From the NCBI GenBank assembly GCA_010015805.1, contig ML978127.1, forward strand, positions 1,116,001 through 1,180,000: DNA of 64,000 nucleotides, in the 5' to 3' direction. The position numbers were made by a program, and so were the translations under genes. Position 1 is the stretch's first letter. Each line of letters begins with the position of its first letter. The notes under the pieces are model-generated. The model was not told the origin of the DNA and did no database searches. It worked only from the letters and a program-made list of their open reading frames with translations. Positions 33,555 through 44,650 of the stretch are shown here, in pieces. Origin of the DNA: Rhizodiscina lignyota. Lineage: Eukaryota; Ascomycota; Dothideomycetes; Aulographales; Rhizodiscinaceae.

Positions 33555-35908
33555 ATGTTCTACAGTCACGAAGGCACGACCATCCATACCTCACGCGCAA
33601 TCCGATATATGCTGACAATTATTAGTCCTGACATCGCGCAAGTACGGCGTTGCGACCATTTGGTGAGTCCAGGAGTCGTTATGTCTGCCAACAGCAAGAG
33701 GCTAACAATGCCAGGCTCGTCGCCACACTCGGCTCTAAGTCGTCCTTGAAGAAGGTCAATCGAAAGGCCATTCTAGAGGTCGATGTATCGAAAGCATGTG
33801 AAATTATCATCGCGCCTGAAGCGCCAATGGCGTTGCGCCTGCAGAGCAATCTTCTGTGAGTACAAGGCGTCTGCACAACGTCCAGGACGCGCCGACTAAC
33901 GAAAGCCGCGTAGATACGGCGTTTCGCGTGTTTATTCGCAACAATGTGGTTACGTCCTCACCGATGCGCAAACAGCGCAGAATCATATGCGCGCGTTGCT
34001 GAGCGTCGTTCGCACGGCAGAGCTCGACCCTGAGGCAGGACGCGCCAGGTGAGACCCAACGCACACACTCTATTTGATTAGCACTGACAATCCCGACAGA
34101 CCTGAAGCACTCCTCCTCGAAGATGACCCAACCTTCCTTCCCGACCTGGCGTTCGTGCCCCTTGACTTCGACTTATCTCGTCTCGAAGCGTCACTTTCTG
34201 GTGGCTCTCAAGCTTCGAAGTCTCTTTCACCGCATACTGCTCGAACAACGCCACTCTCTGATCATGCGGGCCTTATTTTGCCCACGTCGGATACAGGCGG
34301 CGTGGGTGACATTGGAGATTTTGGGTTTGGTGGCAGCCCCCTGGGTGAAGGCGATTTGCGGCGCTTCGATGACGATGGAGTGCTTCCTGAAGCCGACTTC
34401 ACATTCGATGAGGAAGGCAATCTCCTTGATCTCAGCCAAGTGAGAGCCGCCTCTGCAGCGCTGCAGAGAGCAACACCAAGGCCGCGATCAGTCCAGGGAA
34501 GTGAAGCGCCAGCAAGTCTTAGAGCACGCTCTATACTCGAGCCAGTCCCACAAGGAGATGACGTGGTAAGTTCATCGAATAGATTGTTTACCGATTTTGC
34601 TTACTGTCTCGAAAGCATACTCAGCCTATGGACGTCGACCTGCCATCAGTTGGCGATGATTACGATATCCTCCCAGACGCCCCTCCATTCGAGACACCTC
34701 CTCGCCCAGAAGCCCATCATTCCCCATCTGCGCGTGTCTCCGAAGAAGATGAGATATCCTCCAGCGTAGCAGCACCTCAGCGCAGACGCAAGGCCCCCAA
34801 AATCTTGAGTATAGATGAGGCCACCCAGCTTCGCAACAGTGACCTCGCACGCTGGAACAACGAATACGCTGAAAACATGGCGGTGGCCACCAGACATAAG
34901 ATGAATCACAAAGCACCCCTTCAAGCTAAGCTTAATGCCGAGGAGTGGATTCTTGGTGTAGGATTAGGTGGCGTGGGCCGTGGCATAGGAAACAGCAACG
35001 TGAACAGCCCTCTGGATATCTTCAGCGGGGCTAGTCTGTACAAGGCATTGACAGGCGACAATCTCACGACCATCGGCCAGAAGCGAGAGCACGACGCCAC
35101 CATAGCGGATGAAGAAGACGTTGAGCGGCGCCGCGTCCGTCCTCGTACTGAGAAACTTGAGGAAGAACTGGGACGAGGAGCGGGGGAGACATTTGATGAC
35201 CACGATGACTTCGTCGGCGTGGAAGATGACATCGAGATGCCACGAGAGGCTGGAGAACCACTCGCAGACGAGTCTACAGTTATGCCATGGAACGTTGCTG
35301 CGTTTCAGCGCGGCTCATCAGTCGGACGTGGCCGCGCCGGCAGTCTCGCAGCTGTCCCATCTTCTGCCGTAGGACTGAGCTCTATCGGCGGCCCTTTGCA
35401 AGGGCTTGCAGGTCCGGCAGGTTCAGTCTCACAGCGCGGCCCTCGTTTTGTCAGTGCCAGTCCGTTGGCGGGTCGCTCCCTTCCACTTGCTGTTGGTCCA
35501 GGAGTACCTACAAGCGACACAGGCGGAGAAGGTGGCGATTTTGGCCTCGGTGCTGAGCTTCCAGAGGACGTAGACCAAGACGCCTTCGAGCTGTACGGTC
35601 CCGCTGCGGGAGTTGACACACAGACTGCGGAATCGAGCCGGTGGCAGCGTACCGTGCTTGATGCGGAGAGCTTCAAATTCCTCGAGTTTATCGAGAAGGG
35701 AATCGAGAAGGTCAAAGGTGGCGAAGAAGAGACGGACACAGTCTTGTTTGAGGAGGTCTTACCGCCAGCTGACTACTCATATGTCGTGGCGGCCCAGGGG
35801 CTTTTGCACGTCTTGAGCCTTGTAACGAAAGGCCTGATTACAGCCAAACAGCCGGAGCCATTCGCAGCGATCGAACTGAAGGTGCTGCCAACTGTCGACA
35901 CTATTTGA
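33555..35908 (+). CDS. REC8: Meiotic cohesin kleisin REC8
   Basis: Six exons, 33555-33573, 33626-33662, 33715-33855, 33914-34048, 34100-34565 and 34625-35908, give 693 residues. The spliced N-terminus reads MFYSHEVLTSRKYGVATIW, the hallmark of Rad21/Rec8 kleisins that binds Smc3; LYGVSRVYSQQCGYVLTDAQ completes this domain. The long middle part is acidic and disordered with possible separase-cleavage context (for example RRRVRPRTEKL). The last 55 residues (LPPADYSYVVAAQGLLHVLSL to the end) form the C-terminal winged helix that binds Smc1. Rec8 rather than Rad21 is favoured by the N-terminal VLTSRK and the divergent centre. Intron 1 needs a GC donor (AG|GCACGA at 33574, acceptor TTAG, 52 nt), with a branch-like GCTGAC at 33611; other introns are GT-AG. 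Confidence 0.88.
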
Positions 35909-38900
35909 AAGAAAGAGGAAGCCCAGTACCGAGACCCACCAATCGCTAGCAACAATTACTTTCAGAAATACAGAAGGATACATGTGGGAAGTGGAGATGA
36001 TCGAAATCGAACTAACCGCCCTGGCGGATACTTGCGGATGGTGTCTACGATGAGGGTTGTAAGATATTTGCGGTTTCTGCTCTGTGTAGATGATGGTTTT
36101 ATGGGGATATCGTCCCAAGGACTGAACTTCGAGGATACATGCATGCATTCAACTGCCCGATGGCGTTGACGCTTTGCTGCAACGTTGCTGTATATGTAAA
36201 TTTAGAAGCTGTTGTATCCACAGCAGATGAACACAGAAAATCCAACACGATGGTTAGATGTTAATGCTATTAATATGAGAATACTCGCCGACAATGCCGT
36301 GCCACAATGTGGATATGTTGGTTAATGGGGGCCAGGAACAAATGCAGTTCAGCCACTTCAGGAACGAGTTAGGGTGCCTGAGGAATAAGGCTGACGACCA
36401 GCACTGTACACTTGTACCTGCAGTCCCATCGCTGTACACTACTGCTACACCACGTGCGACAGCAAGACCTTTTCACGAGTTCGCTTCGGGGCGAGTCAGC
36501 CGTGGAAAGGTCGCCCTTGTTCATGGTCAGCAATGTCATCACCTCCGCTCGACCTAAACGGGATACCCTCGCTCTGTTAGGCTGAAAATGTCGAGTCTGC
36601 AAGCTGCCATACAAGGCTGAAAGTCTGATGCCGCGATGATGTTCAACGGCATATCCTGAAACGCGAAGGAGGTGTTGGAAGGAATAGGAAGATATCCTCC
36701 GGCGCTTGTTGAAGCGCATGTTCTGTTGAACGACTGCATATGTGCATAAAGCAGAATGCAGAGATAACCCCGAGCCTTACCACCTGCTATGCGCTGGGAG
36801 GTAGGTTGCACAGTAGGGATGGTGACGACTGAATACTGGCGCCGGAGGCGGTGATGCCACTGATGCACATGGCTGATATCTGCGACGGTGAATGTTCTCT
36901 TCAAGGTAACTTGATACTGAATTCGAAGTCTGGCTTTCAGGGAAAAACACCACCAGCGCTTACGAACGAGAAAAGTGCGATCTCGCTAGCGTTGGTGTCG
37001 CGAAAGCGTCTCCTGTGCACATCTTCATACAAAACCCATGCACACTCAATCCACATCAATACATATAATGTCTCAATTACCGACCTCCGCACTCATACTC
37101 AATAGCGTCTCGGGAATAATCTAGAACCATGACATAGTAGTGCAATAGAGCTATGGCAGCGTGTAAGCGCCAATGCGACCTTGGTCACGCAAAGAGTCGG
37201 ATGTCGCCACGAATCGGCGAGGGTCTCGCCAGCTCTGTGTAAGCATTTCCTCTGCCCCGTCAAGCAAGTCAGGAATGTCTGCGGAGGGACACGAGGGGTT
37301 GTTTGAACGTAACATTGCACGGCATTAGTCCGATGAAACTACGAGATCTCGCATTTTCCTTTCGTTCTGCTTCGTCAATCCGCAGGAACAGTCGCACTAC
37401 TTGCGAAAGGCTCTCGGTTGGTAGGAGTGCAGCCCGTCAGCCGCGACTCGAGAATGGAATCTGGCAGGCAAATCGAGGAATGAGGCCCTCTTCGTGTCAA
37501 GGCTCGGGAGGATCAAAAGGGTTTTCCCTGGAGGTCATCAGCAGCCGCTTTCCCGCAACGAGTGGCTCAACTGCTCTGCAAAAGCCGCCGGAGCTATACT
37601 GCAGCGGGCATGGCGGAGCGCGGTCCCCGTCGAAATCCATGCAAAGCATGCCGACGCTGCAGCAAATGAACGCGCAGAACAGTGCTTTTGTCGACGGGCG
37701 CTCAAGCAGGCGACCTCGACTCCATCACACACCTTGCATTTTGCCGGGGAAGAGACGTCTCGTGGCTATTCGCTCCCACGCAAGCACCGCAATTGATGGC
37801 TTTATTGAGTATGTCTCAGAGAAACTCGAGTCCTCGGCCGTCCGGACGCTGGACGACGGATTTTGCCGATAATGCGACGTTCAACCACAGGCTCACGCTT
37901 CGTGGAGATGGGCAGGTCCCACCGGCTTGGGACTGGGCACGCCAGCATGAACATCCACTATGAAGAACCTGCTGCTGTACAGGAACTGTGGCAGGCTAAT
38001 CTGTACTCTTTTGGACCCTCATGAGCTGTCCGCTGTGATCCGAGGCGGCGACTTCGCCGGCCTTTATGCTGGGTGCTCATTCAACGGAAGCAATTCGTCA
38101 CCTGGACGCCCACCAATATGGTTGCGGCCTCTAGCCGCCGAACTCTGATGCTTGCAGGTTCACGCATCCTCACGCATTGAACAGCTGTGCGACTCAAAGT
38201 GGAAATACAAGCGCCTAGCAACACCTCTATGACATGAGCACATTGCCAAAGGTGGGTTTCCAGACCTCACGAATTGGGAGTCTTCCGGTTCGAAGCGCTC
38301 TCTCGAAATCACAGTCACAAATTGGGGCTTGCGGTCTGCGAATGGGCCGCCCCGTTCACTTTGAAAGGCAGGTGGGCGATGCGCCAGTTCATAGGTCACG
38401 CCTGATCAGTGGCGTTCCAGTAGGCTGGGGATTGCCTGACGCTTTGACATGCGGACCTTGCAGGGAGCGAGGCCTGCGAGTGCTTCTCCACTCCCACCAG
38501 GGTTCAGCGAATCTTTGAGCTCGATGTGTGTGCGACGCTATAACCCTTTATCGGGTCACATAATCTGCTACCTTTCCTTTTCTCCACCTCGTCGTCCTTT
38601 TGTGTCATCTGTCTGACTTTCACGTCGTTCACTCCTTCACCACAATTGACCGTTGCGCTCGCCGAACGACGTCGAGGAAGCTGGCATTTCTCGTTGCGAC
38701 TCGGCTGCACCACACCGACTCGGTCCCTGTACATCAACCCCAGCCACTGCGCACGATAGACCACGAGCTCCACATACCGAGGACAGCAATTGCAACAGGA
38801 CCTATTCCACGCCGAGCGATTTCATTCAGATGTAGTCGCACACGTCATACAGTCTAGCATCTCCAATGCGCACCAATTCTCGGATTTCAGCTTGTGCGAC

Positions 38901-39010
38901 ACCTGCTGAAAGCTAGATACTGGTACGATACTTTGTAGGGGTCTAAGCAAGAGGTGGGAAGCTCGAGTTTCGTCGCCGCAACTGCGCTTCGAAGGATAGA
39001 ATCTTTCAGG
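35909..39010. other. Gene-poor region upstream of ferric reductase-like gene
   Basis: About 3.1 kb without a convincing gene. The longest frame (37303-37872, plus) starts with TTG and is Ser/Arg-rich. On the minus strand at 36554-36725 a frame encoding NRTCASTSAGGYLPIPSNTS and a following MAACRLD segment, preceded by an intron-like GTAAGG...ATGCAG, looks faintly like a fragment of a secreted protein, but the frame does not join cleanly. The part nearest 39010 is the promoter and 5' leader of the reductase gene. Confidence 0.45.
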
Positions 39011-41672
39011 ATGCCCATTATACCCCGGGAATTGATCGAACGGGCGGATGTGGTTTTCGGACAGTTGGAAAGCACGGCAGTCCTCGCAGAAAGAAAGATA
39101 GCAGAATCAATCCATCAGCTTGTCGCCAGAATTAACATACCTTACAACAACGTCACCAGTCCACCAGGTCTCATAGAAGCGAATACTCGAGATCCATGGT
39201 CGAAGAGCGGCAAATATGCGCTGGGATGGGTTTATTTCAGCATCATTCTGGTCGTCTTTGCGGCAGTGCTACGATTCTACCACTTCTTTACCGATAGGAT
39301 AAGGACGGCGCTGCATCAAGAAGAGGTACAGACATCCTGGGCACAGAAATCCTCAAAAACCTCATCCCCCGACTCTGATTACACCTACAATTACGAAATG
39401 ACCAGTCTGTACACTGACAAATCGACCAATAAGCTGTTTCCACGGACTCTGCAACAGGCGCCGGAGCCCCAGATTCAGCCGTCGGTCTCTTCGTTAGGAT
39501 GGCTCAATGGTCTGATCGCCCTGTTTCGATACATATTCTATCATCCTCTTCCAGAAATTAGAGTACGGAAAGGATGGAGGCCAATTGTATTCCCGTCGTT
39601 AGCGGTCACGGTGTTAGTATGTGCGGCGTTGATATTCGTCACGTTGCAATGCTTCGTACCACAGCCGCTTTATTGGCAGAGCATTGCATTTGGCTCACCT
39701 CCACTTGCGATCCGTGCTGGAATGCTGGCTGTTGCCATGATACCATGGATCATCGCAACGGCTATGAAGGCGAACCTCGTGTCCATGATCACAGGCATTG
39801 GACATGAGCGGCTGAACGTGCTACATCGATGGATGGCGTACCTCTGTCTCTTCCTCAGCCTTGTGCATACGGTTCCGTTCTACGTCGGAGATGCGAAGAA
39901 TGCGATTGCATTTCAAATCTATAAGACGTACTTTAACCTTGGCAATTTCTACATTTATAGCTCAGGTAAGCAATATTTACCCGCGTCACAGAGCATCACT
40001 AACCTAATTGGCAGGCATCGCCGCTCTCGTACCACTCATCTTCCTTTGTGTCCACTCCTTATGGTTCATCCGAGCTAAGATGTACGAACTCTTCGTATTT
40101 CTTCATGTTCCTGTTTCGATCATCTATCTCGGCATGATGTTCTGGCACTGCCGAAACTACCTCACGTCATGGAATTACCTTTTTGCCACCATTGGCATCT
40201 GGGTCTCCTCATACGTTCTCCGCATTATCTTCTACCTCAATTGGACACGATGGACTCGCCTTTCGTGGCTCATTGGCGACGAATGTTCTGTTACCCTGAT
40301 GGGGGAGAACGCCATCAAGATCACGATCCCCACCCAAGTGAAGTGGAAACCGGGTCAATACGTCTATCTTCGAATGCCTGGGATTAGCGCATTCGAAAAT
40401 CATCCTTTCACCATTGCTAGCTTATGTAGCGATGACTTTCCCTCGGAATACGGCGCCCCAGAGGACGGGTATCGCGACATGGTCATCGTGTTCCGTCCCT
40501 TTGGTGGCTTTACTAACAGAGTGCTAAACTCCGCATACCAGAAGGGCCCCTACCACACTTATCGAGCATTCATTGACGGCCCATACGGTGGCACGCGACG
40601 ACGGTTAGACTCTTTCGACAATGTGGTCTTGATCGCAGGCGGAAGTGGAATTACAGCAATCGTATCACAACTCCTCGACCTCATCAAGCGGATGCGAGAC
40701 AGTAAGGCCGTCACCAAGAGCGTCTCTGTCATCTGGGCGCTCAAGCGACCTGAGACGATGGACTGGTTCAGAGAAGAGCTTCGGATATGTCGAGAATTCG
40801 CACCACCGGACTCGGTACAATGCCAATTCTTTATCACGGCCGCTAAGCGACAGCCCAAGACTGGGATTGTCATGAGCGCACAGACACCAAATCGGCCCGT
40901 TAGCGTATTCTTCCACGAGAAGATGAACGAGGCCTTCCAAGGTATCGCGGAGAAGCGGCTCAGCCAGATCAGCACAAAGCGGCATTCCGCACTCATCGCT
41001 GACGAGGCGAAAGGCGATGTCGAGATCGAAAGGAAGTTGAGGGCTGAGAACGAAGACGCTATTACTGCGCTACCGCAGGCCCATGTCATGCCCGTCCGGA
41101 ACTTTTCGCAGAAGGGACGTCTGGAGGTACCTCGCAGTTTCTCAGAGCATCGGGGCTACGGGGGACAGCAAAGCCAAGAAGACGAGGACGAGATCACGGC
41201 ACCGGAGCCCGCGATGGGTGGACCGGGGCCGGCTATGAGCATGCGTCAATCCAATACGGATAAGCGACGCAACCTCTCCGTCGACGTTGCCGCCGCCATC
41301 CAAGCAGGTCATGGTGCTATCGACCCTACCGTCTTGGACACACCAACGCCAGGGCCAGGCCAAAGCAACGGCTTTGACTTCGGTTTCCCTTCCACTCCAA
41401 CCGAATTCCAGAAGAACCTTATGCGGTTCGCGTTCCTACCCGCTGCGGTGAAGAAGCGGGATGGATGGAGCACAGAGTACGGACGGCCGCAAATACCATT
41501 CATGTTACGAGAGATGAGTAAAGAATGGGGGAGAAGAACATGTGTGTTCGTGTGCGGCCCACCGAGCATGCGGATTGCCGTCAGCAAAGAGGTGGCGAAT
41601 CTGCAGCGGAGTGTATGGGCGATGAAGGATAGGGATGAGATTTATTTGCATGCTGAGAACTACGCGATTTAA
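39011..41672 (+). CDS. Ferric reductase-like transmembrane NAD(P)H oxidoreductase
   Basis: Two exons, 39011-39965 and 40015-41672, give 870 residues; the 49-nt intron has donor GTAAGC and acceptor GGCAG. The start is the first ATG (39011); the frame is open from 38954 but begins there with GTG. A first TM segment lies at about 70-92, and the ferric-reductase TM domain follows with candidate haem histidines in VLHRWMAYLCLFLSLVHT and the pair in FLCVHSLWFI and ELFVFLHVPVS. The FAD site is NHPFTIASL, the nucleotide site AGGSGITAIVSQLLDLI, and the terminal CGPPSM motif is present. It should pass electrons from cytosolic NAD(P)H across the membrane to Fe3+ or Cu2+. An insert of about 200 low-complexity residues separates the two nucleotide-binding motifs. 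It lacks the EF-hands and length typical of NOX enzymes, so a FRE-type reductase is favoured. Confidence 0.88.
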
Positions 41673-42349
41673 TTTACGACTTTGCTCTTTTGCCGCGAGG
41701 GAAAAGGAGGTGTGTGAGCGCGAGAAGAAGTGATGATGGTCATGAGAAAAAGAAGGCATTGGTATGCGATGGGAATTTAGCGAGCGTCTTTCTCTTTGGT
41801 GCCTCTTTGGAGGAATGATGATACCTGCCGCTCACTATGGCACTCCGCCCGGCATTCTCCTTGAACATCTTTCTGTACATAATTGCGCTTTTCTTCTGAT
41901 GTTGATATCCCGGCCTCTCAGAGCCAATACACAATCCTCAATTACTGCACTACATGTCTTATACTGTTCTCACCAACCTCTCTAAGGCCAACTTCCGCGT
42001 GCAAGCCACATGACTGTCCCGCTCAGTGCCAAATTACGACAAAATCGTCGAATGGAAAGTAAGCGTTGCAAGAAGAGAGAAAACTGATGAGAAGAACAAG
42101 AAGTAGTACACAAGCGTACTATTTAGCTCTACTAAGTTCCACGAGCAAAGCAATGCGGTAGTATGAGCTGTAAATCTATGTGAGATAGGCATAGAGACAT
42201 GATCAACATCATATGGCGCGCTGTATACTCGAGGGTACGAGAAATTGAGAAATACTGAGGCTCTATAACGGTGCTTTGAGTTGCTTTGAGGATATTTCGG
42301 GACTCGGTGCAGACCAACTTGGACTTGCAAATGACATCCGTACTTCGGC
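41673..42349. other. Intergenic, convergent 3' ends
   Basis: About 680 bp between the convergent reductase and secreted-protein genes. No supported feature. Confidence 0.45.
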
Positions 42350-43144
42350 TTAGTACCCTACAGCCACCAAGTCATCGAATAGAGCGCCAACATCCAGAAC
42401 TCCACCGGTCTTCAAGTTGGGTGCCTTCGACCCAACCACCTTGAAGGTCATTTCGCTGAGATTGCCGGTCTGCTCAAACGTGCACGGTCGAAATGCATAA
42501 TTGCTCAGAGGCACCCAGTTGACGAGTCCCGTTCCAAGGATGTCTGGTGGATCATAGTGACAAGTGTAATCAAAACCGGGACCCTGGACTGCTATGTCCT
42601 AAAGTGCAGTAAGCACATCAGTCCGATGCTATCGGAGTACTGTAAGTACGTACGCAATCGACGAGAATTGTCGCCGTCATCGCAAGCAGCGTACTCAGAC
42701 TGGGTCCGACCCCGGGTATGTTTCGTAGCTGACTTGCGCCATTACTCAGGAAGCACGCTACATTGACGGAGACGGGTTCGAATGAGTTGAACGGCGATCC
42801 ACTGGCTAGTGCGACGGTGCCCGGAACTTCTTGAGAAGGCAGTGAAACGAATCGCTTGTCGCCATCCGGCGACTTGAAAAGCACAGGAAGAGCGAGGATT
42901 TGCCAGTCGTCGCCACGAACGGTGAAGTTGGTGAAGGCAAGACCGCATGAATCTGAGGGTGCTGATCCGGGAGTCTCGTTTGCGAACTGGTTAAGTAGAA
43001 TGTTAGTTGATAGCGCCGCCGTGAAATAGGGCACCCTACAGTGCAATTTAGAGTGCTTGAGGGCGAATTGTCGTCAGCAGCGATAAGAGGTTTGCAGAAC
43101 AAGAGAGGAATCAGCCATATGTAGTTCAATGAGGTTGGAAACAT
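42350..43144 (-). CDS. Small secreted cysteine-containing protein
   Basis: Three exons, complement(42350-42598, 42654-42986, 43040-43144), give 228 residues; the introns are 53 and 55 nt, both in phase 0. The N-terminus MFPTSLNYIWLIPLLFCKPL looks like a signal peptide with cleavage near residue 22, and no later TM segment is obvious. The mature part has about half a dozen cysteines (CT near 34, DSCGLAF, VACFLSN, VDC, YTCHYDPPD, RPCTFEQ) and several N-glycosylation sites, fitting an extracellular protein. I do not recognise the family. An upstream in-frame start at 43177 is possible, but the hydrophobic core begins best at 43144. The model is supported by canonical donors (GTAGGG, GTACGT) and an unbroken frame; function is unknown. 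Confidence 0.68.
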
Positions 43145-43569
43145 TGTGCATTGCTTGAAATTCGATTGAAGAGGCACGATCTAAAAGCTGAAGGAAACTG
43201 AAGCGGGAGCACGGCAAAGTTCGAGAAACCCAGCGTATGAAAACACTGATAGAGTTCCACAGGCAGGAGCGCAACCCATTGCTGCGGCTGCAAGGTAACA
43301 TCGCACGCATGTACCAATCAGAGTCATATGGAGACTGCTGGGAGTAGAGACATGTTTTGCTCGCCAACTGCAGCCCACGTTCTATACGGATGAAAATCTT
43401 GGTGTACCATGAAGCCTTCAACGCCACGCACATAGATAGTCCGTCCTGGTATGTGGTACTCCTTCGCTCCATCTAAATGCAGACATCGCCATTTGAATTT
43501 GCCGTCATTATCTCCTTCTCTGTCACCAACAATCGGCTTTGCTCGTTCTAGCCCAACATGAGAGACTGT

Positions 43570-44188
43570 TCACACCTTCGCATACTGAGCAGTCCACTCT
43601 CTCGCCGTCTGTATGGCTGCGTTCTGATCCTCCTTCCACCGCTGTGCCACGTCGTTGGCCAGAGGATCGTCGGGATTCGGAGCGCCAAGGAGAGCCTGTA
43701 TCGAGAGGAGGATCGTGCGGATCTGGAGGGCAGGAGACCAGTTGCCTAAATTGGGAGTTAGGAAAGTGGGAAGTGTGAATTTTCTGAATAGAAAGGCATA
43801 CTCTTCAGCACATCTAGGCAGATGCGACCAAGGCGGTCGATGTTCGGGTGGTAGATCTTGGTGAGGAAGCGGACTTTGGGAGGAGTCATGGGGTAGTCGT
43901 CTGGGAGGAAGAGCTCAAGCTTGAAGGTGCCTCCTACGAAATATTAGAACGAGTGTAATTTCACAGGCATGGCGGCAGTAGGATAAGCACCTTCGTATGG
44001 AGACTGGGAAGGGCCATCGACGGTCACATCAAAATAGCGCAGATTCTCTTCATGTGGGACTGCGGTGATTCCGGGTACACTTTGAGTACTATCAGTATAC
44101 TCTACGGCGCGGATATGCAAGGTTAAGATACATACGGCTCGGCCATGAGACGCTCAGTCTCCTTGATGATTCTCTTTGGGAGCGCCAT
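43570..44188 (-). CDS. UBC13: Ubiquitin-conjugating enzyme E2 Ubc13
   Basis: Four exons, complement(43570-43745, 43802-43933, 43991-44079, 44136-44188), give 149 residues with introns of 56-57 nt. The product is Ubc13, the E2 that with the Mms2 variant makes Lys63-linked ubiquitin chains for DNA damage tolerance and signalling. Key features are the N-terminal [18 protein letters not shown], the HPN tripeptide (76-78), the active-site C86 in GRICLDVL, and [20 protein letters not shown] plus [11 protein letters not shown], which separate Ubc13 from other E2s. The C-terminal end (...AQYAKV) is slightly uncertain because GTGTGA at the stop could instead be a donor to a short further exon. The gene is divergent from MTC5, 462 bp apart. 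Confidence 0.93.
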
Positions 44189-44650
44189 GACTGCGATTGT
44201 GGGTGGAGGATATGTTGGAGTTTCCAATCTCGTGGTGCTGGTTTGGGAGCTGATGTGGCGATGTGGAAGCGATGGGGGTAGGAGAATGCTGACAGTCTGG
44301 TGGCGACGAGGCAAACACTCAGGCTAGAAGCTGGCCAGCAGTTCTGCTCGGTGACAAACGCGAGGCTGCAGTAGTGAAGCTTAATTGACGTGGGAGCGCG
44401 AACCTGAAATGTTGCAGTCACGCCAAGGCCTGTTCTGCGCCGCGGGGCTTCCAGAAACTCCTCCTGCATATCGCGCCCCCAAACCCTGTACCTCCCGTGG
44501 CCGTGTCAAGTCGGACGATTGCCAAACGAGCGATCGACTCAGCATTCAACAATGATGGGACGATGCACAGCTACTTGAACACGGCGCTGTCGAGGAGACT
44601 TGCATCATACGATGCGCGAGACTCGGCATTCCGTGAACGCATAACTATCC
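44189..44650. promoter_or_regulatory. Divergent promoter, UBC13 / MTC5
   Basis: The 462 bp between the two starts hold both promoters. No specific motif was recognised. Confidence 0.4.

Noticed and set aside
37303-37872. 189-codon plus-strand open frame upstream of the reductase gene
   Set aside because: TTG start, Ser/Arg-rich composition, no recognisable motif.
38954-39010. Upstream 19-residue extension of the ferric reductase-like protein
   Set aside because: The frame is open but begins with GTG; the first ATG is at 39011.
39011-41672. NADPH oxidase (NOX) assignment for the reductase-like protein
   Set aside because: The N-terminal region, low-complexity insert and length fit FRE-type reductases better, and there is no EF-hand or NOX-typical TM pattern.
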